NCBI GenBank assembly: GCA_020622165.1
Contig: JACNMN010000006.1
Coordinates: 217,407-281,406, forward strand
DNA from: Boseongicola sp. H5
GTDB lineage: Bacteria > Pseudomonadota > Alphaproteobacteria > Rhodobacterales > Rhodobacteraceae
Direction of reading: 5' to 3'
Length of the DNA: 64,000 nt
The notes beneath the pieces were generated by a model that had not been told where the DNA came from, did not search any database, and saw nothing but the letters and a program-made list of their open reading frames with translations. Positions 61,548 through 64,000 of this stretch are shown here, piece by piece; within the stretch, counting starts at the first letter, position 1, and every line of letters starts with the position of its first letter. The position numbers and the translations under genes are program-made.

Positions 61548-63496
61548 CAGCGTCCCCCTTTACCCGTTCGCGTTGCCGCTCCAGCCGCCGCCTTGAGCGT
61601 CGACGATCCACTTTCTGACCAGCCAACCAAGAGCCCGTCGAGCCTAGCGACGAACTCACCGTCCCTGATGACTCCGGCCCAGCCTGACGCGACCCACGGG
61701 CCGCATCTATCGGCCGGCAGGCTTTCCAACATATCTAGAAGGTTGGACTGCAAGAAATCATGCGCGCGCACCAAGACCGTCATCCCAGCGACACCGGCAG
61801 GAGCTGTCTCGAAAGAGTCCCCACCCATGATCCGGCCCCGCAGTTCTTCGAAAACCTGACCGGCTTCGGCGGGTGCCAATTGTCGGAGTTCGCCGTCAAA
61901 GGTTTGAACAGCCAGCTTCGAGCCCATCAATTTCTCGACTACGGCACTCAATCGACCCAGCACGGACGCCGCCCCGAAGTAGTCCTTCCGATCCTTCGCC
62001 ACGAACAGATATGGGCGCAGATCTTCCTCGCCGATCTTTGGAGAAAGGTTCGCCCAGGACCTGATGGCATCGGAGCCCTTCCATTCGGACAGCATCGCAC
62101 TGTCCGGGTCCGGTTTCTCCCTCGGTCCGTCCAAGGTTGAGATTTTCGAACCCTTCTTACGAGATTTCTTCGGTGCCTCCGCAGGAATATCGCCCATTTC
62201 CAAGAGCGCGAGATCCTCGCAGCGCCCGTTGTCATTTTTTGCCGCAGCACTGGCGATCTGATCGAACAGGCGAGACATAAACCTCTCCGCCAACATGAGC
62301 TTCGCCAGCACGGGCAATCTTACATCACGACCGAAGCCACGCGCCTGCGCGGTCTGGTTGCGCAGCAATAAAGTGTTCAGGAAGCGCTTGATCTGTCTCG
62401 GATTACCCTGCGTACCGCTCGCGAGGATTGGGCCGATCTGGTCGCTCAGTGTCAGAGCGTTGGTAACTCCGTTCCCTAGATCTCCCAAGGTGTCCTTGAC
62501 CGTCGCCGCGTCGAGCCCGCCGGCTTGCCAGGGCCGTTCGAGCTGTTTGCGTGCGACCGCTATGAGCTTCGCATAGCCTTCGTCATTCTCTCCCAGCTCT
62601 GCGCCGATCAACAAGAGCGTTACATAAATGCGCGTCTCTGTCTCGCCCAAAGCCGGTATACGGAACGGGACCTGAATCAGCTTCTCGAGATAATTACGCG
62701 CATAGTCTCGGGGCCCCGTCGTATCAGGCAGCTCCGGGAAATGTTTGCGGACGGAATACTCGATCATCGCCTCATCGGCTGCGACGATAAAGGCCGTGCG
62801 ATCGGTGAAGACGAACAAACGGACAGCCTCCAATGTCTCGATGGCGATATCCGGCAAGCACCGATCGAGATCGTCGATCAGAACGACGAGTTGTTTGACA
62901 CCGGCCTTGTCAAGCAGCTCGTCGAAGGCTTTCCGGAACGCGCCGATCTCCTCCGGCAAGCGTTTCGACTCGTCCGGCTTCAACAAGTCCTGGACGCCGT
63001 CGAGCGCGGCGTCGTAGTTCTCCTTCGTGGCGAGTTCGCCGGGATCGTCGATCAACCCTTTCACGCCGCCAACAGCGGCGCGTATCTGGTCAGATGTCGG
63101 GATGCCCGTGAGGGCCGTGAATGCGAGGCCGCCACCATGCCGCGCGACCTTGAGCCAGTCGATCCGTTTGAAGATATTCTTGACCGCTTCACCGGCCTCG
63201 GTCGCCAATGAACGCTGCTCGATCAGCTCCGTGACGATGCCTTCGATGAGCGCGATTTTCGCGTCTTCGAAACCTTGAAAGCGCCATCCATTGAATTTGA
63301 TACACAAGACGTCGTCGTCGCCGTCGAGTGACGCATCGATCATCTCCAGCACGCTCGATTTACCCGCGCCCCAGTCACCGTGCACACCGATCGTAATAGC
63401 CTGATCGGGCCGCTTTGAAAGTAATTGGATAATTGTCGACGCGATCGCTTCGTTATTGAGCAGGTCCACTTTTGTTTCGTTATCTGGAAGTATCAA
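61547..63496 (-). CDS. qatA: QatA: KAP-family P-loop ATPase of the Qat system
   Basis: This 649-residue KAP NTPase starts the Qat operon. It begins with TTG at 63496 (ILPDNETKVDLLNNE); no ATG is close. Walker A is GDWGAGKSSVLEM (residues 40-52), the KAP-specific IKFNGWRFQGFEDAK follows, and Walker B is LVVLIDDLDRCLPD. Some KAP ATPases have inserted membrane helices; here the segment GGLAFTALTGIPT near residue 125 is only weakly hydrophobic. The stop shares a base with the qatB start (TGATG). A promoter-like TATAGAAT lies about 35 bases upstream. Confidence 0.9.
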   Translation of the reverse strand: MILPDNETKVDLLNNEAIASTIIQLLSKRPDQAITIGVHGDWGAGKSSVLEMIDASLDGDDDVLCIKFNGWRFQGFEDAKIALIEGIVTELIEQRSLATEAGEAVKNIFKRIDWLKVARHGGGLAFTALTGIPTSDQIRAAVGGVKGLIDDPGELATKENYDAALDGVQDLLKPDESKRLPEEIGAFRKAFDELLDKAGVKQLVVLIDDLDRCLPDIAIETLEAVRLFVFTDRTAFIVAADEAMIEYSVRKHFPELPDTTGPRDYARNYLEKLIQVPFRIPALGETETRIYVTLLLIGAELGENDEGYAKLIAVARKQLERPWQAGGLDAATVKDTLGDLGNGVTNALTLSDQIGPILASGTQGNPRQIKRFLNTLLLRNQTAQARGFGRDVRLPVLAKLMLAERFMSRLFDQIASAAAKNDNGRCEDLALLEMGDIPAEAPKKSRKKGSKISTLDGPREKPDPDSAMLSEWKGSDAIRSWANLSPKIGEEDLRPYLFVAKDRKDYFGAASVLGRLSAVVEKLMGSKLAVQTFDGELRQLAPAEAGQVFEELRGRIMGGDSFETAPAGVAGMTVLVRAHDFLQSNLLDMLESLPADRCGPWVASGWAGVIRDGEFVARLDGLLVGWSESGSSTLKAAAGAATRTGKGGR

Positions 63497-63815
63497 AAGT
63501 AAAAGTCCTGTGTTTATTCTATAACTATTATTCGTGCCCAGTCAGCACCTTAGCTAAGTCGAAGGTATCAATCCAGAGCGAACGGTGGGTGCAGATTCGT
63601 TGGCATCGGAATGGTCTATCGAGAGCATGGTTTTTCGTAACAAGAACGGTCTTTTAGGGGAAAGCCTTCCCCTGCGGTCGAGCCTGTAGTCTCGCCCTAC
63701 CCTTCTGCGGGGAGACCCCGCAACGCCCCCGAGAGTGAGAGACCTGCGGCTGTCGCCGTGACGGGTTTGGAGGTCGAGAGAGAGGCTCTCGGACCGCCCG
63801 TCATGGAGATCAGCC
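63497..63815. promoter_or_regulatory. 319-base gap: qatA promoter and structured leader of the next gene
   Basis: No gene is convincing. The left part is A/T-rich and should hold the qatA promoter (minus strand). The right part is GC-rich and carries three hairpins on the plus strand: AGGGGAA/TTCCCCT (63656-63673), TGCGGGG/CCCCGCA (63706-63722) and CGAGAG/CTCTCG (63775-63791), with GGAGATC just before the start codon at 63816. It resembles a conserved structured leader for the gene that follows. Confidence 0.5.
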
Positions 63816-63879
63816 ATGACAGCGATTGAGATCATGAACGGCCGCCCCGAGAGCGGCGGCTACAAGGTGGATGTGGACC
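63816..63879 (+). pseudogene. 5' fragment of an accessory-element gene interrupted by an insertion sequence
   Basis: ATG at 63816 (after TGGAGATC) begins a frame reading MTAIEIMNGRPESGGYKVDV, which then runs into insertion-sequence DNA. The segment GGYKVDV is reminiscent of the N terminus of DUF932-type proteins common in alphaproteobacterial plasmids and integrative elements; this match is from memory and weak. The rest of the gene should be found on the far side of the insertion. Confidence 0.5.
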
Positions 63880-64000
63880 TGTCACGGATTTGTGCCGCTC
63901 CTTTGACTACGTATCGTGTCGCAAAGGAGAACACAGATGGCATCACGACCAACCGAGGAATTTCGTTCAGAAGCAGTGCGGGTGGCTTTAACCAGCGGGT
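63880..64000 (+). mobile_element. Left end of an IS3-type insertion sequence
   Basis: From about 63880 the sequence TGTCACGGATTTGTGCCGCTC looks like an insertion-sequence end, followed about 35 bases later by AAGGAGAACACAG and a transposase start. The element breaks the gene that begins at 63816. Its exact end and target duplication cannot be set because the right end is outside the window. Confidence 0.65.
63937..64000 (+). CDS. IS3-family transposase OrfA (partial, start only)
   Basis: ATG at 63937 follows AAGGAGA and reads MASRPTEEFRSEAVRVALTSG before the window ends. This is the usual beginning of the small helix-turn-helix OrfA of IS3-family transposases (family pattern RR/EEFRxEAVRLAxxSG). 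Only 21 codons are visible. Confidence 0.75.
   Translation, partial: MASRPTEEFRSEAVRVALTSG

Larger units (their letters stand above)
50672..64000. mobile_element. Genomic (defence) island integrated at tRNA-Arg(CCG); right end outside window
   Basis: The left edge is the broken tRNA-Arg fragment; an intact tyrosine integrase follows 180 bases inside. Cargo is hipBA, an OLD nuclease-UvrD helicase pair, QatABCD, and an IS-interrupted gene of accessory type. The hipBA and OLD/UvrD genes appear less GC-rich and use more A/T-ending codons than the chromosome to the left. No conjugation or replication gene is visible in the part seen, so whether it can move alone is unknown. Confidence 0.85.

Noticed and set aside
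63554..63835. A 93-codon minus-strand frame upstream of the interrupted gene
   Set aside because: It covers the three hairpins of the plus-strand leader and has no family features.

Overview
The window is GC-rich, densely packed alphaproteobacterial DNA. It most resembles the Rhodobacteraceae (Roseobacter group): TRAP and Liv-type transporters, an IalB-family protein, the DUF3305/DUF3306 formate dehydrogenase cluster and a DUF853 HerA-like ATPase are typical company there. This placement is by gene content and protein resemblance only; no 16S or ribosomal gene is present.

Layout. 1-9.1 kb: end of a TRAP transporter, a secreted sugar dehydrogenase, and a Liv-type ABC importer (binding protein, two ATPases, a small secreted protein, two permeases). 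9.2-14.3 kb, minus strand: a PaaG-like enoyl-CoA hydratase/isomerase, ccmF-ccmH for cytochrome c maturation, and a HerA-like ATPase. 14.3-22.9 kb: two terminator hairpins (possible small RNAs), an IalB-like protein, an lpxD-ACP-ketoacyl synthase operon, an L,D-transpeptidase facing a DUF882 protein, msrB-msrA, and an aldo/keto reductase. 23.1-33.2 kb: one long operon with a GntR-type regulator, a dipeptide/oligopeptide-type ABC importer and three hydrolases (AstE/AspA-like deacylase, amidohydrolase, HEAFPGH metallopeptidase).

33.2-50.3 kb is a respiratory formate dehydrogenase module. It has a multi-cluster ferredoxin, a lipoate-ligase-like protein, four DUF proteins (6505, 6352, 3305, 3306), a TorD chaperone, a small Tat-signal protein, FdhA (Cys-type), FdhB, cytochrome b FdhC, an Mrp ATPase, a 51-aa membrane protein, a WD40-cytochrome c fusion, a DUF6494 protein and a convergent tungstate importer (tupBCA). 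The tungstate importer makes a tungsten-containing enzyme plausible. The left edge of this module carries a dead, truncated tyrosine-integrase gene.

50.7 kb to the window end is a genomic island. It begins at a 46-nt 3' fragment of a tRNA-Arg(CCG) gene, broken at the anticodon loop, followed by an intact tyrosine integrase. Cargo: hipBA toxin-antitoxin, an OLD-family nuclease plus UvrD-like helicase pair (Gabija-like / class 2 OLD), and a complete QatABCD anti-phage operon in the opposite direction. The window then ends in an IS3-type insertion that interrupts the start of an accessory-element gene. The right end of the island lies outside the window. The island is therefore mainly a defence island, and its base composition in the hipBA and OLD/UvrD genes looks visibly less GC-rich than the surrounding chromosome.
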